From positions 1,676,501 through 1,740,500 of the forward strand of contig NZ_CP022655.2 of the NCBI RefSeq assembly GCF_002243345.2: a stretch of DNA of 64,000 nt. Direction: 5' to 3'. The position numbers were made by a program, and so were the translations under genes. The stretch comes from Paenibacillus sp. RUD330 (GTDB lineage: Bacteria > Bacillota > Bacilli > Paenibacillales > Paenibacillaceae). Below, piece by piece: positions 17,136 through 25,267 of the stretch; position 1 is the stretch's first letter; every line of letters starts with the position of its first letter. The notes beneath the pieces are model-generated. The model ran no database searches and had not been told where the DNA came from. It saw only the letters and a list, made by a program, of their open reading frames with translations.

Positions 17136-18002
17136 ATGAAGGCTGTTACGATCAAGCGCCTGATCCTATGGACGCCGACTGTGGTCACGGCCGCATGGGA
17201 ATACTCCAGGCATACGTTCCTGCTTCCCTATTTGTCCATGGATACCGGCAATCTGATCAGTCCGGTGCTTGTTTTTCTCGTCACGGTCACTCTACTGTAC
17301 CGGCTCTTCGAGATGCTGGAAAATGCCCAGGAGCAGCTGAGGCGGGAGCAGGCGGTCAAAGCCGCCTTTCAGGAGCGGGATCAGCTGGCGCGCGAGCTTC
17401 ATGACGGCATCTCCCAGTCGCTGTTCCTGCTGTCGGTCAAGCTGGACCGGCTCGAGCGGTCGGCCGGCGCAGGGGATGTGAAGGAGGCGACCGACGAGAT
17501 CCGCCGCACGGTGCGGCATGTCTATGACGACGTGAGGGAATCGATCGCCAATCTGCGCAGCGCGCCCGAGCCCGAGGAGATTCCGTGGCTGAAGTCGCTG
17601 AAGGATGCGGCTTCGGAGCTGGAAGCGTCCGGCACCCGCGTCGCGATCGACTGGCGCATCCCCGATGTCCAGCTGACGAGCCGGGAAAAGGTGGAGCTGC
17701 TCGCGATCATCCGCGAGGCGCTGATGAACGTGCGCAAGCACGCTTCGGCTTCGCTTGTGGAAGTGAGCGGGCGCACGGAAGGGGCGGGCGGATTCCGCTG
17801 CCGCATCGTGGACGACGGGGACGGAGCCGCTCCAGGCGCCGCCGAAGCCAAGGACCGGTACGGCGTGCGCATGATGAAGGACCGGGCTGCCGGCGCGGGC
17901 TGGACCTTCCGCTTCGCCAGTCCGGCGGATTGCCGGGACGGCGGAGGGACGGCCGTAGAGGTGGCGCGGATGCCGTCTGCGGCGAAGGAAGCTGATGACT
18001 GA
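17136..18002 (+). CDS. NarL-family sensor histidine kinase
   Basis: 288 residues from ATG 17136, 20 bases after the CopCD stop. Two membrane helices (about 10-65) flank a very short external loop, so there is hardly any extracellular sensor. The phospho-acceptor helix is ELHDGISQSLFLLSVKLDRL-like (HisKA_3). The ATPase domain has the N-box REALMNVRKHA, G-box IVDDGDGAAPG and YGVRMMKDRA. It phosphorylates the adjacent response regulator. A signal in the membrane or from the neighbouring copper proteins is inferred only from position. Confidence 0.9.
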   Translation: MKAVTIKRLILWTPTVVTAAWEYSRHTFLLPYLSMDTGNLISPVLVFLVTVTLLYRLFEMLENAQEQLRREQAVKAAFQERDQLARELHDGISQSLFLLSVKLDRLERSAGAGDVKEATDEIRRTVRHVYDDVRESIANLRSAPEPEEIPWLKSLKDAASELEASGTRVAIDWRIPDVQLTSREKVELLAIIREALMNVRKHASASLVEVSGRTEGAGGFRCRIVDDGDGAAPGAAEAKDRYGVRMMKDRAAGAGWTFRFASPADCRDGGGTAVEVARMPSAAKEADD

Positions 18003-18047
18003 GCGGATTCCAGGCCCGATGGCCGGAATCGGAAAGGAAGTGTCCAT

Positions 18048-18785
18048 ATGGAAGAGCTTCATAGCGAGGAAGAGATTCAAGGCGCAGGAGCGGACCGGTG
18101 CAGGGTGCTGCTGGTCGACGATCATCCGCATGGACGCGAAGGCATGCGGATCATCCTTTCGGAGGATGGCTACTTTCAGATCGCGGGAGAAGCATCCGGC
18201 GGCGAAGAAGCGGTGCGGCTCGCCGGAGAGCTTGAGCCCGATCTGATCCTGATGGATATCCGGATGCCGGATCTCGGAGGACTGGAAGCCACCTCGCGGA
18301 TCAAGGCGGCGCAGCCCGGAATCAAGATCGTCATGGTGACTGTATCGGATGATATTGCCGATCTGTTCGAGGCGATCAAGCGCGGGGCTCAAGGATATTT
18401 GCTCAAAAACCTTTCTCCATCGGCTTGGCTGGATTATTTGCGGGCCGTGTCGCTGGATCAGGCGCCGATGAGCAGGGAGCTCGCCACCCGCATCCTGCAT
18501 GAATTCCTGCCTGCCGGCGGCGGATCGCCAGCCCCGTCCGCCTATCGGGCCAAGCCGGCCAAGCGGGCGGCGTCCTCGTCCCTCACTCCGCTCACCGAGC
18601 GGGAAAAAGGAATTCTGGAGCGGGTAGCGCATGGCGAGTCCAACAAAGAAATCGGGGCGGTGCTCGGCATTTCGGAGCATACGGTGAAAAACCATCTCAA
18701 AAATATTTTGCAGAAGCTGCATCTGGACAACCGGGTCCAGCTGACAAGGTACGCCTTCGAGCAGGGAATGATGGACCGGGGCTGA
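18048..18785 (+). CDS. NarL/LuxR-family response regulator
   Basis: 245 residues. The receiver domain (about 18-135) has acidic pocket LLVDDHP, phosphorylated Asp in LILMDIRMPD, and the Thr/Lys switch (MVTVSDD, YLLKNLS). The C-terminal LuxR-type helix-turn-helix (about 180-240) reads LTEREKGILERVAHGESN and IGAVLGISEHTVKNHLKNIL. It lies 45 bases after the kinase gene. It probably controls the copper module, where two similar upstream elements (15361, 18799) are the candidate sites. Confidence 0.92.
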   Translation: MEELHSEEEIQGAGADRCRVLLVDDHPHGREGMRIILSEDGYFQIAGEASGGEEAVRLAGELEPDLILMDIRMPDLGGLEATSRIKAAQPGIKIVMVTVSDDIADLFEAIKRGAQGYLLKNLSPSAWLDYLRAVSLDQAPMSRELATRILHEFLPAGGGSPAPSAYRAKPAKRAASSSLTPLTEREKGILERVAHGESNKEIGAVLGISEHTVKNHLKNILQKLHLDNRVQLTRYAFEQGMMDRG

Positions 18786-18798
18786 ACGTTCGGAGGAT

Positions 18799-18808
18799 GT
18801 TCACATTC
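18799..18808 (+). promoter_or_regulatory. GTTCACATTC element upstream of ycnI
   Basis: GTTCACATTC followed eight bases later by GCGGCTGG, paralleling the block before copCD at 15361. It is preceded by the palindrome GAACGTTC (18784-18791). A -10 like TATACT occurs at 18859-18864, with no good -35 visible. Confidence 0.35.
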
Positions 18809-18905
18809 TTTTGCGGCTGGTAGCCCTTTGGAGTCATGTCCTTTCCCAGGAGCAGGATTATACTTTGAAGCAGAGTTATTCAGACCATAAGGAATGGGCG
18901 GGTGC

Positions 18906-19592
18906 ATGATGAGAGCAAAAGGCATGAAAAAGCTGTTCCCTGCGGCGGGAGCCGCGATCCTGATGATGCTCCTGATGAGCAGCATCGCGAGCGCGCATGT
19001 GACGGTATGGCCGAAGGCGACGACACAGGGCTCCTACGAGGTATTCACGGTCCGCGTGCCGAGCGAGAAGGCGGATGTCACGACGACGGCGGTCAAGGTC
19101 CGCGTTCCGGACGGGGTGGAAGTATCCCGCACGCAGCCGCTTCCGGGCTGGAAGACGACGCTCGGGACGACGGCGGACGGCAGGATCGAGTCCATCACCT
19201 GGACGGCGGATGAAGGAAAAGGCCTTACGCAGCAGGAGTTCAATGAATTCAAGGTTTCGGGCAAAGTCGCCGCCGATGCGAAGGAGCTGAACTGGAAGGC
19301 TTACCAGACGTACAGCGACAGCAGCGTCGTGGAGTGGGTCGGAGCAGCCGACTCGGAATATCCCGCTTCCGTCACCACGGTAGCTGCGGGAACCGGCGAA
19401 GGCGACGGCCATGGCCACGGCGCCGCGGCAGGCACAGAGCCTGCGGCTTCGCCGGCGCCGGCCGACGCCGACCATGCGGCTGCTCCGGCCGAGAAGGACA
19501 GCAGCTTGCCGCTCTACCTCTCGATCGCCGCTCTCGTTCTCGGCGCGGTTGCGGTCATTGCCGCCTTTGCACGCCGGGGCTCGAAAGGGTAA
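18906..19592 (+). CDS. ycnI: YcnI-family copper-binding membrane-anchored protein
   Basis: 228 residues from ATG 18906 (other ATGs at 18894 and 18909). The signal peptide ends SSIASA, so the mature N-terminus is HVTVWPKATTQGSYE, with the His, Glu and Trp residues that bind Cu(II) in YcnI (DUF1775) proteins. The DUF1775 beta domain runs to about residue 155. A low-complexity Ala/Pro/His linker with GDGHGHG follows, and one C-terminal membrane helix LYLSIAALVLGAVAVIAAF. It partners with YcnJ in copper handling outside the membrane. Confidence 0.9.
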   Translation: MMRAKGMKKLFPAAGAAILMMLLMSSIASAHVTVWPKATTQGSYEVFTVRVPSEKADVTTTAVKVRVPDGVEVSRTQPLPGWKTTLGTTADGRIESITWTADEGKGLTQQEFNEFKVSGKVAADAKELNWKAYQTYSDSSVVEWVGAADSEYPASVTTVAAGTGEGDGHGHGAAAGTEPAASPAPADADHAAAPAEKDSSLPLYLSIAALVLGAVAVIAAFARRGSKG

Positions 19593-19646
19593 GAGCCGGA
19601 ATCGGGCATCGCCGCTTGCGGCTGTGCCCGATGGCCAGACTCAGAA

Positions 19647-19684
19647 AACCGCGGGCCGGATTTCCATCCGGCCCGCGGTTTTTT
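19647..19684. terminator. Bidirectional intrinsic terminator
   Basis: Perfect 14-bp stem AACCGCGGGCCGGA with its complement at 19667-19680, six-base loop, Ts after and As before. It ends ycnI and, from the other strand, the mraY-like gene. Confidence 0.9.
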
Positions 19685-19716
19685 CGCTTCATTTTTCCAG
19701 TTGCAATAAAGGGAGC

Positions 19717-20667
19717 CTATAGAACGAATTTCCACAGCAGCCAGCCGGCCAGAGCCGACAGCCAGGAGATCAAGCCGAACACGATGACGATCCGGTTCTC
19801 GCTCCAGCCGTATTTCAGGCTGAAGTGGTAGTGGATCGGGGTCATGCGGAACAGCCGGAGCCTGGTGCGCTTGTAATACCATACCTGCAGGATGACGGAG
19901 AGCTGCTCGGCCAGGTAGACCGAGAACAGGAGCGGAATGAGGATTTCGACTTTTTCGAGGACGGCCAGAAACGACAGCGAGCCGCCGATCGCGAGCGATC
20001 CCGTATCCCCCATGAACGCTCTGGCCGGGTGGATGTTGTAGAGAAGCAGCCCGAGCAGGCAGGCGATCATGATGAGGGAGAAAGCCTGGACTTCCGGCCG
20101 ATCGGATATGGCGAAGAAGAAAAAATACGTCGGGATCGCGGCATTGATCAGCAGACCGTCCAGTCCGTCCGTAAAATTGATCGCGTTGGCCGATCCCACG
20201 ATGAAGAGCAGCATGACGGCGATATATGCGGCAGCGGGCAAATGCAGGGCGAAGCCTTGGAACAGCGAGATCTCGCTTGTCTGGGAAAAATAACGGAACA
20301 GGACAAACAGCAGCAGCCCGGCGAAAGCGAATTGCAGCGCGAGCTTGGCGCGGCCGGAAATGCCTCCGGGATCCTGGTAAGCCGCCTTGCGGTAATCGTC
20401 CATGAAGCCGATGGAGCTGAACAGCAGGAAGGTCGAGCAGAGGAACAGCATCAGCGGCGTCGCCTTGAACTGCATGGACATGACGATGCCGATGAGCAGG
20501 ATGAGGCCTGCCATCAGCGGAGTCCCGCGCTTGACCTGATGATCCGGGGGCAGCTCCGCCCGGATCGGCTGCGTGAGCTTCAGGCTCTGCAGCATCCAGA
20601 TGAGGAGCGGAGAGCCTGCCGCGACCAGCAGGAACGACAATCCCGAAACTCCAAGCATTCCATTCAT
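19717..20667 (-). CDS. MraY-family phospho-sugar transferase, stand-alone
   Basis: 316 residues from ATG at 20665-20667 (GTG three codons earlier and ATG at 20658 are also possible). About ten membrane helices. MraY/WecA motifs are KRGTPLMAGLI, GFMDDYRK (DDxxK), ANAINFTDGLDGL, and ARAFMGDTGSLAIGG. The late motif reads PIHYHFSLKYGWSEN where MraY normally has a HHHFE core, so one conserved His and the Glu are changed. Such enzymes transfer phospho-MurNAc-pentapeptide or a related sugar to undecaprenyl phosphate. No mur genes adjoin, so it is probably a paralogue with a different or conditional role. Confidence 0.85.
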   Translation of the reverse strand: MNGMLGVSGLSFLLVAAGSPLLIWMLQSLKLTQPIRAELPPDHQVKRGTPLMAGLILLIGIVMSMQFKATPLMLFLCSTFLLFSSIGFMDDYRKAAYQDPGGISGRAKLALQFAFAGLLLFVLFRYFSQTSEISLFQGFALHLPAAAYIAVMLLFIVGSANAINFTDGLDGLLINAAIPTYFFFFAISDRPEVQAFSLIMIACLLGLLLYNIHPARAFMGDTGSLAIGGSLSFLAVLEKVEILIPLLFSVYLAEQLSVILQVWYYKRTRLRLFRMTPIHYHFSLKYGWSENRIVIVFGLISWLSALAGWLLWKFVL

Positions 20668-20988
20668 TCTCCGCACGCTCTTTCATCCGGCGAACGTTTC
20701 GCCTTTATGATCAACCTCCGGCTGGCTGGACAACTATTCCTATGTATGCCGCCACGGCGGGGGATATGCCCGCAATCCCTGTTCTTGACGCTCTGCCGCC
20801 GCCGCTTGTTGCACGGACTGCGCCCATATTTCCTTCTTTATAGAGGGGATGTCGCGAAAACGGCGGCAAGCAACAAGGAGATGCCGGCCTCGACGAAAGC
20901 GGCGCCGCTGGAGGAGAGCCCGCCAGCGGACGGAGGTCGCGAGCCGCGTTCCAGCCGCCATCCTGAGCGGAGGAAGCGGGAGCCCCGG

Positions 20989-21017
20989 TTGCAACAGGGG
21001 CTGAACCCGGATATAAT
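20989..21017 (+). promoter_or_regulatory. SigA-type promoter of pheST
   Basis: TTGCAA at 20989-20994, a 17-base spacer and a perfect TATAAT at 21012-21017. Transcription would start near 21024, just before the T-box leader. Confidence 0.85.
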
Positions 21018-21054
21018 GGGACATAATTGTCTTAATCAACCACAATGCAATGAT

Positions 21055-21345
21055 GGAGACCAGTAAGCCAGGCCTGATCCACAGGGAGGGAACGCCGCAG
21101 ATTGAGAGCGTCCCCGGGTTGTCAGCTTGGCCGAATTCACTCCGGAGCGGAGCTCTGAACGCACGGCTACGGCCGCGCCTGTAGGAGGCTACGGTCAGCC
21201 GGCCGTTATCCGGCAAGAGCAGCCGGGCGCATGACGCGCCGGGGCGGCATGGCTTGTATCCTCGGATAGGGTGGCCATTTCGTCCAGCAGGCTGGAATCA
21301 GGGTGGTACCACGGTCCTTTCGTCCCTTTGCGGAGAGAGGGCCTT
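21055..21345 (+). promoter_or_regulatory. T-box riboswitch (phenylalanine) controlling pheST
   Basis: The T-box sequence AGGGTGGTACCACGG is at 21300-21314. It is followed by a terminator whose 9-bp stem (GGTCCTTTC with GAGAGAGGGCC) runs into TTTTT. Stem I contains the specifier region GAATTCAC with Phe codon TTC at 21136-21138. Uncharged tRNA-Phe pairing with TTC and with the T-box bulge would form the antiterminator and allow pheST transcription. The gene identity and the codon agree. Outer limits are approximate. Confidence 0.92.
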
Positions 21346-21403
21346 TTTGTATTGTTCTCAGTAGTGTTTTTACGAGGAGTTTAATCAGGGAGGCATGTGA
21401 GCC

Positions 21404-22438
21404 ATGAAGGAACGGTTGGAGGCGCTGCGCGCCGAAGCTCTGCAGGAGCTGGAGAAGGTAGCCGGCCCGCAGGAGCTGGGAGATCTCAGAATCAAGTATT
21501 TGGGCAAAAAAGGCGCGCTGACGGAAATTCTGCGCGGGATGGGCGCGCTGAGCGCCGAGGAGCGTCCGGTCATCGGCGAGCTCGCGAACAATGTGCGCGG
21601 CGCGATCGAGGCGGTGCTGGAAGAGAAGGGCGCCGCTTACCGCCGCGCCGAGACGGATGCTCGGCTGCGCACGGAGACGATCGACGTATCGCTGCCGGGC
21701 AGCCCGCTGCCGACGGGAGCGATCCATCCGCTCGTGAAGGTGCAGCAGGAGATCGAGGACATTTTCATCGGCCTCGGTTATTCCATCGCGGAAGGGCCCG
21801 AAGTGGAAACCGACTACTACAACTTCGAGGCGCTCAACCTGCCGAAAAACCATCCGGCGCGCGATATGCAGGACTCTTTCTACGTGACCGAAGACATTCT
21901 GATGCGCACGCAGACATCCCCTGTGCAGATCCGCGCGATGAAGGCCAGCGGCGGCAAGACTCCGCTCAAGGTCATCTGCCCGGGCAAGGTGTACCGCCGC
22001 GACGACGACGACGCGACGCACAGCTTCCAGTTCAACCAGGTCGAAGGCCTCGTCGTCGCCAAAGGCATCCGCATGAGCGATCTGAAGGGAACGCTGCTCC
22101 AGTTCGTGCAGGAGATGTTCGGCCGCCAGGCCCGCATCCGTCTGCGCCCGAGCTTCTTCCCGTTCACCGAGCCGAGCGCCGAGGTCGACGTCACCTGCTC
22201 GCAGTGCGGCGGCAGCGGCTGCCGGATGTGCAAGCAGACGGGCTGGCTCGAGATTCTCGGCTGCGGCATGGTGCATCCGAAGGTGCTTGAAGCCGGCGGC
22301 TACGATCCGGAGGAAGTCAGCGGCTTCGCTTTCGGCATGGGCATCGAGCGCATCGCGCTGCTGAAGTACGGCATTGACGACATCCGTCATTTCTATACCA
22401 ATGATCTGCGCTTCCTGAGCCAGTTCGCGAGAATGTAA
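21404..22438 (+). CDS. pheS: Phenylalanine-tRNA ligase alpha subunit
   Basis: 344 residues, the usual length. An N-terminal coiled-coil arm (1-90) contains [19 protein letters not shown]. The class II catalytic core has motif 2 region [23 protein letters not shown] and motif 3 [19 protein letters not shown] cysteine pair-rich segment ([19 protein letters not shown]) is typical of the bacterial alpha subunit. It forms an alpha2-beta2 enzyme with PheT, charging tRNA-Phe. The start ATG follows GGGAGG, and the gene lies downstream of the Phe T-box. Confidence 0.98.
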   Translation: MKERLEALRAEALQELEKVAGPQELGDLRIKYLGKKGALTEILRGMGALSAEERPVIGELANNVRGAIEAVLEEKGAAYRRAETDARLRTETIDVSLPGSPLPTGAIHPLVKVQQEIEDIFIGLGYSIAEGPEVETDYYNFEALNLPKNHPARDMQDSFYVTEDILMRTQTSPVQIRAMKASGGKTPLKVICPGKVYRRDDDDATHSFQFNQVEGLVVAKGIRMSDLKGTLLQFVQEMFGRQARIRLRPSFFPFTEPSAEVDVTCSQCGGSGCRMCKQTGWLEILGCGMVHPKVLEAGGYDPEEVSGFAFGMGIERIALLKYGIDDIRHFYTNDLRFLSQFARM

Positions 22439-22451
22439 GGGGGAACGAGCG

Positions 22452-24893
22452 ATGAAAGTATCTACGAGCTGGCTGAAGGATTACGTCGACCTCAGCGGCA
22501 TCACGCCGCAGGAGCTCGCCGAGAAGATGACGGGCGGCGGCATCGAGATCGATGCGGTCGAACCGATGGACCAAGGCGTGGCCGGCGTCGTCGTCGGTTA
22601 TATCAAGGAAAAGACGAAACATCCCGATGCCGACAAGCTGAATGTATGCAAGGTCGACGTCGGCACCGGCGAGGATCTGCAGATCGTCTGCGGCGCCTCG
22701 AATGTCGACGCCGGCCAGCATGTGCCGGTCGCTACGGTCGGAGCCAAGCTCCCGGGCGGATTGAACATCAAGCGGGCGAAGCTGCGCGGAGTCGAATCGC
22801 AGGGCATGATCTGCTCCGCCCGCGAGCTCGGCCTGAACGACAAGCTGCTGCCCAAGGAGCTGCAGGAAGGCATTCTCGTGCTGCCGGAGCTGGAGCTGGG
22901 CCGCCCGATCGGCGAAGTTCTCGGCCTCGACACGCATGTGCTTGAGCTTGACCTGACGCCCAACCGCTCCGATGCGCTGAGCATGCTCGGCGTCGCCTAC
23001 GAGGTCGGCGCGCTGACCGGCCGTCCGGTCAAGCTGCCTGAGCAGGATGTCTTCGCCGCGGCTGAGAAAGCCGCCGACCATCTGTCCGTCAGCGTCGAGG
23101 CTGCGGAGCTGTGCTCCCACTACAGCGCGCGCTATATCAAGGGCATCAAGGTCGCTCCGTCTCCGCTCTGGCTGCAGAACCGCCTCATGGCGGCCGGCGT
23201 GCGGCCGATCAACAACATCGTCGACGTGACGAACTACGTCATGCTGGAATACGGCCAGCCGCTGCATGCCTTCGACGCGGACCAAGTGGCGGGCGGCAGC
23301 ATCGTCGTGCGTCTGGCCCGCGAAGGAGAGTCGCTGGAAACGCTGGACGGCCAGCAGCGGACGCTGCAGCCCCATATGCTCGTCATCGCGGACCGCGACA
23401 AGCCGGTCGCGCTTGCCGGCGTCATGGGCGGCGCGAACTCCGAAGTGACGGACGATACGGTCAACATCGTGCTGGAATCGGCGAAGTTCGACGGCTCGAC
23501 GGTGCGCCGCACATCCCGACAGCTCGGCCTGCGCTCCGAATCCAGCCTGCGCTTCGAGAAGGAAGTGGATCCGGCCCGAGTCGTCCCGGCGCTTGACCGG
23601 GCGGCGTCGCTGATCGCCCGCCTCGGCCAGGGACTCGTAACGGACGGCATCGTGCAGGAAGTTTCCAAGGCTGCGGAGCCGGCTGTCATAACGGTCGGCC
23701 TGGAGCGGATCAACACCTACCTCGGGACGGAGCTGGCGAAGCTGGAAATCCAGACGATCTTCGGCCGCCTCGGCTTCGGCTCCGAAATTTCGGCGGACGG
23801 CTCCGCCGTCAAGGTGGAAGTGCCGACCCGCCGCGGCGATATTTCCCGCGATGTGGACCTGATCGAGGAAGTGGCGCGCCTGTACGGCTACGACAACATT
23901 CCGACGACGCCGATCCACGGCGACACGACGCCGGGCGCATTGACGGCTTCCCAGGCGATCCGCCGCGAGCTGCGGCGCCGGCTATCCGATGCAGGACTGA
24001 GCGAGGTGATCAACTATTCGTTCACATCCCCGTCCCGCACGGAGCTGTTCCCTGCGCTTGGAGGGGGCTCGCGTCCGATCCGGCTGGCGATGCCGATGAG
24101 CGAGGAGCGGAGCGTCCTGCGCACCTCGCTGCTGCCTCAGCTGCTGGAGACGGCGACATACAACCGGAACCGCAAAAACCCGGATCTCGCCGTATTCGAA
24201 ATCGGCACGGTATTCCATACCGACGAAGAGGCGCTGACGACTCTTCCTCACGAGAAGCACCGTCTGGCCGTGCTGCTTACAGGAGCCCTGCGCGGAGCTT
24301 CCTGGAACCGCAAAGCGGAAAAGGTCGGCTTCTACGATGCTAAAGGCGTGCTGGAAGCGGTATTCGCCGCGCTCGGCCTGAGCGGTTCCGTCACCTACGA
24401 GGCGGACGCTCCGGAGCATCTGCATCCGGGCCGGACAGCTGCCGTCAAGCTGCATACCGAACTCGGCGAGCAGACGATCGGATACGTCGGCCAGCTTCAT
24501 CCGGAAGCCCAGCAGGCGGAGGATCTGGACGACACCTTCGTCGCCGAGATCGATCTCGACGTTCTGTACGACGCCGCGGACCGCTCCATCGTCTACCGCA
24601 CGCTGCCGAGGTATCCGGCCGCGGAGCGCGACATCGCCGTCACGGTAGATGCGGGCGTGGCTGCGGCAGCTCTCACGGCGGCCGTGAAGGAAGCGGCCGG
24701 CGAGCTGCTTGAGTCCGTACGTGTCTTCGATGTCTATACGGGCGAGAAGCTCGGCGCCGGACGCAAGAGCGTCGCGCTGTCGCTCGTCTACCGCCATCCG
24801 GAGCGCACGATGACGGACGAAGAGATCGCCGGCCTTCATGCCAAGGCCGTCGCCGAATTGGAACAATCTTTCTCCGCTGAATTGCGGAAATAG
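22452..24893 (+). CDS. pheT: Phenylalanine-tRNA ligase beta subunit
   Basis: 813 residues, full length. Domains in order: an N-terminal tRNA-binding EMAP-like domain (about 40-150, KHPDADKLNVCKVDVG), B3/B4 editing domain (about 210-385, NIVDVTNYVMLEYGQPLHAFD), B5 (about 405-475), a catalytic-like core (ISRDVDLIEEVARLYGYDNIP onward), and the C-terminal FDX-ACB anticodon-binding domain (about 715-810, LPRYPAAERDIAVTVD). It starts 13 bases after pheS, and a terminator follows the stop. Confidence 0.98.
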   Translation: MKVSTSWLKDYVDLSGITPQELAEKMTGGGIEIDAVEPMDQGVAGVVVGYIKEKTKHPDADKLNVCKVDVGTGEDLQIVCGASNVDAGQHVPVATVGAKLPGGLNIKRAKLRGVESQGMICSARELGLNDKLLPKELQEGILVLPELELGRPIGEVLGLDTHVLELDLTPNRSDALSMLGVAYEVGALTGRPVKLPEQDVFAAAEKAADHLSVSVEAAELCSHYSARYIKGIKVAPSPLWLQNRLMAAGVRPINNIVDVTNYVMLEYGQPLHAFDADQVAGGSIVVRLAREGESLETLDGQQRTLQPHMLVIADRDKPVALAGVMGGANSEVTDDTVNIVLESAKFDGSTVRRTSRQLGLRSESSLRFEKEVDPARVVPALDRAASLIARLGQGLVTDGIVQEVSKAAEPAVITVGLERINTYLGTELAKLEIQTIFGRLGFGSEISADGSAVKVEVPTRRGDISRDVDLIEEVARLYGYDNIPTTPIHGDTTPGALTASQAIRRELRRRLSDAGLSEVINYSFTSPSRTELFPALGGGSRPIRLAMPMSEERSVLRTSLLPQLLETATYNRNRKNPDLAVFEIGTVFHTDEEALTTLPHEKHRLAVLLTGALRGASWNRKAEKVGFYDAKGVLEAVFAALGLSGSVTYEADAPEHLHPGRTAAVKLHTELGEQTIGYVGQLHPEAQQAEDLDDTFVAEIDLDVLYDAADRSIVYRTLPRYPAAERDIAVTVDAGVAAAALTAAVKEAAGELLESVRVFDVYTGEKLGAGRKSVALSLVYRHPERTMTDEEIAGLHAKAVAELEQSFSAELRK

Positions 24894-25267
24894 GCAGGAA
24901 ACGCGTAAAGCCGCATCGAAGTAGTCCCCAAAGAGGACTGCGGATGCGGTTTTTCCTTTTGAGTGCCGGATTCCGAAGCCTTTTGGGGCGTTTGCTCGTC
25001 GTAAGGAAATAGGTTTTTTTCGATAGGGATATATGCATTCGGCAATCGCTACATAACGAGCAGCACGGAACGGCTCGCCACCTGAATGACAGGAACCACA
25101 TGAACACATCAACATGCGAACCATCGCCCGTCACCGGGCCTTAATATAGAGGCTTGCACCGATGCCCGGCACCGCCGAAGACAGGAATCGCCTGTTCCTC
25201 GGGAGCGCTTTCGCCGCCGCTGGCAGACATCGGGAGCACAGCCGTACAACAACGGGAGGATACCGCC
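24894..25267. other. Intergenic region between pheT and the ZapA fusion gene
   Basis: After the pheT terminator there is a stretch with no supported gene. Minus-strand frames here (for example 24836-25045) have no ribosome site. No convincing -35/-10 pair is seen for the following gene. Confidence 0.5.
24911..24955 (+). terminator. Intrinsic terminator of pheST
   Basis: CCGCATC paired with GATGCGG, enclosing AGTCC/GGACT, followed by TTTTT, 17 bases after the pheT stop. Confidence 0.85.

Larger units (their letters stand above)
20668..21403. other. Long gene-free region with pheST promoter and leader
   Basis: 736 bases. The left part (20668-20988) shows no convincing gene: open frames on both strands lack ribosome sites or recognisable proteins. 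The right part holds the pheST promoter (20989-21017) and the T-box leader (21055-21345), followed by the pheS ribosome site. Confidence 0.6.

Noticed and set aside
20707-20837. Possible 38-residue minus-strand peptide before the pheST promoter (GAAGGA before ATG)
   Set aside because: Spacing of the ribosome site is too short, the sequence is Gly/Ala-rich, and there is no second line of support.
20740-21216. 158-residue minus-strand frame upstream of pheS
   Set aside because: It would lie antisense to the pheST promoter and T-box, has no ribosome site, and is Arg-rich.
24836-25045. 69-residue minus-strand frame after pheT
   Set aside because: Overlaps the end of pheT and its terminator. No ribosome site.
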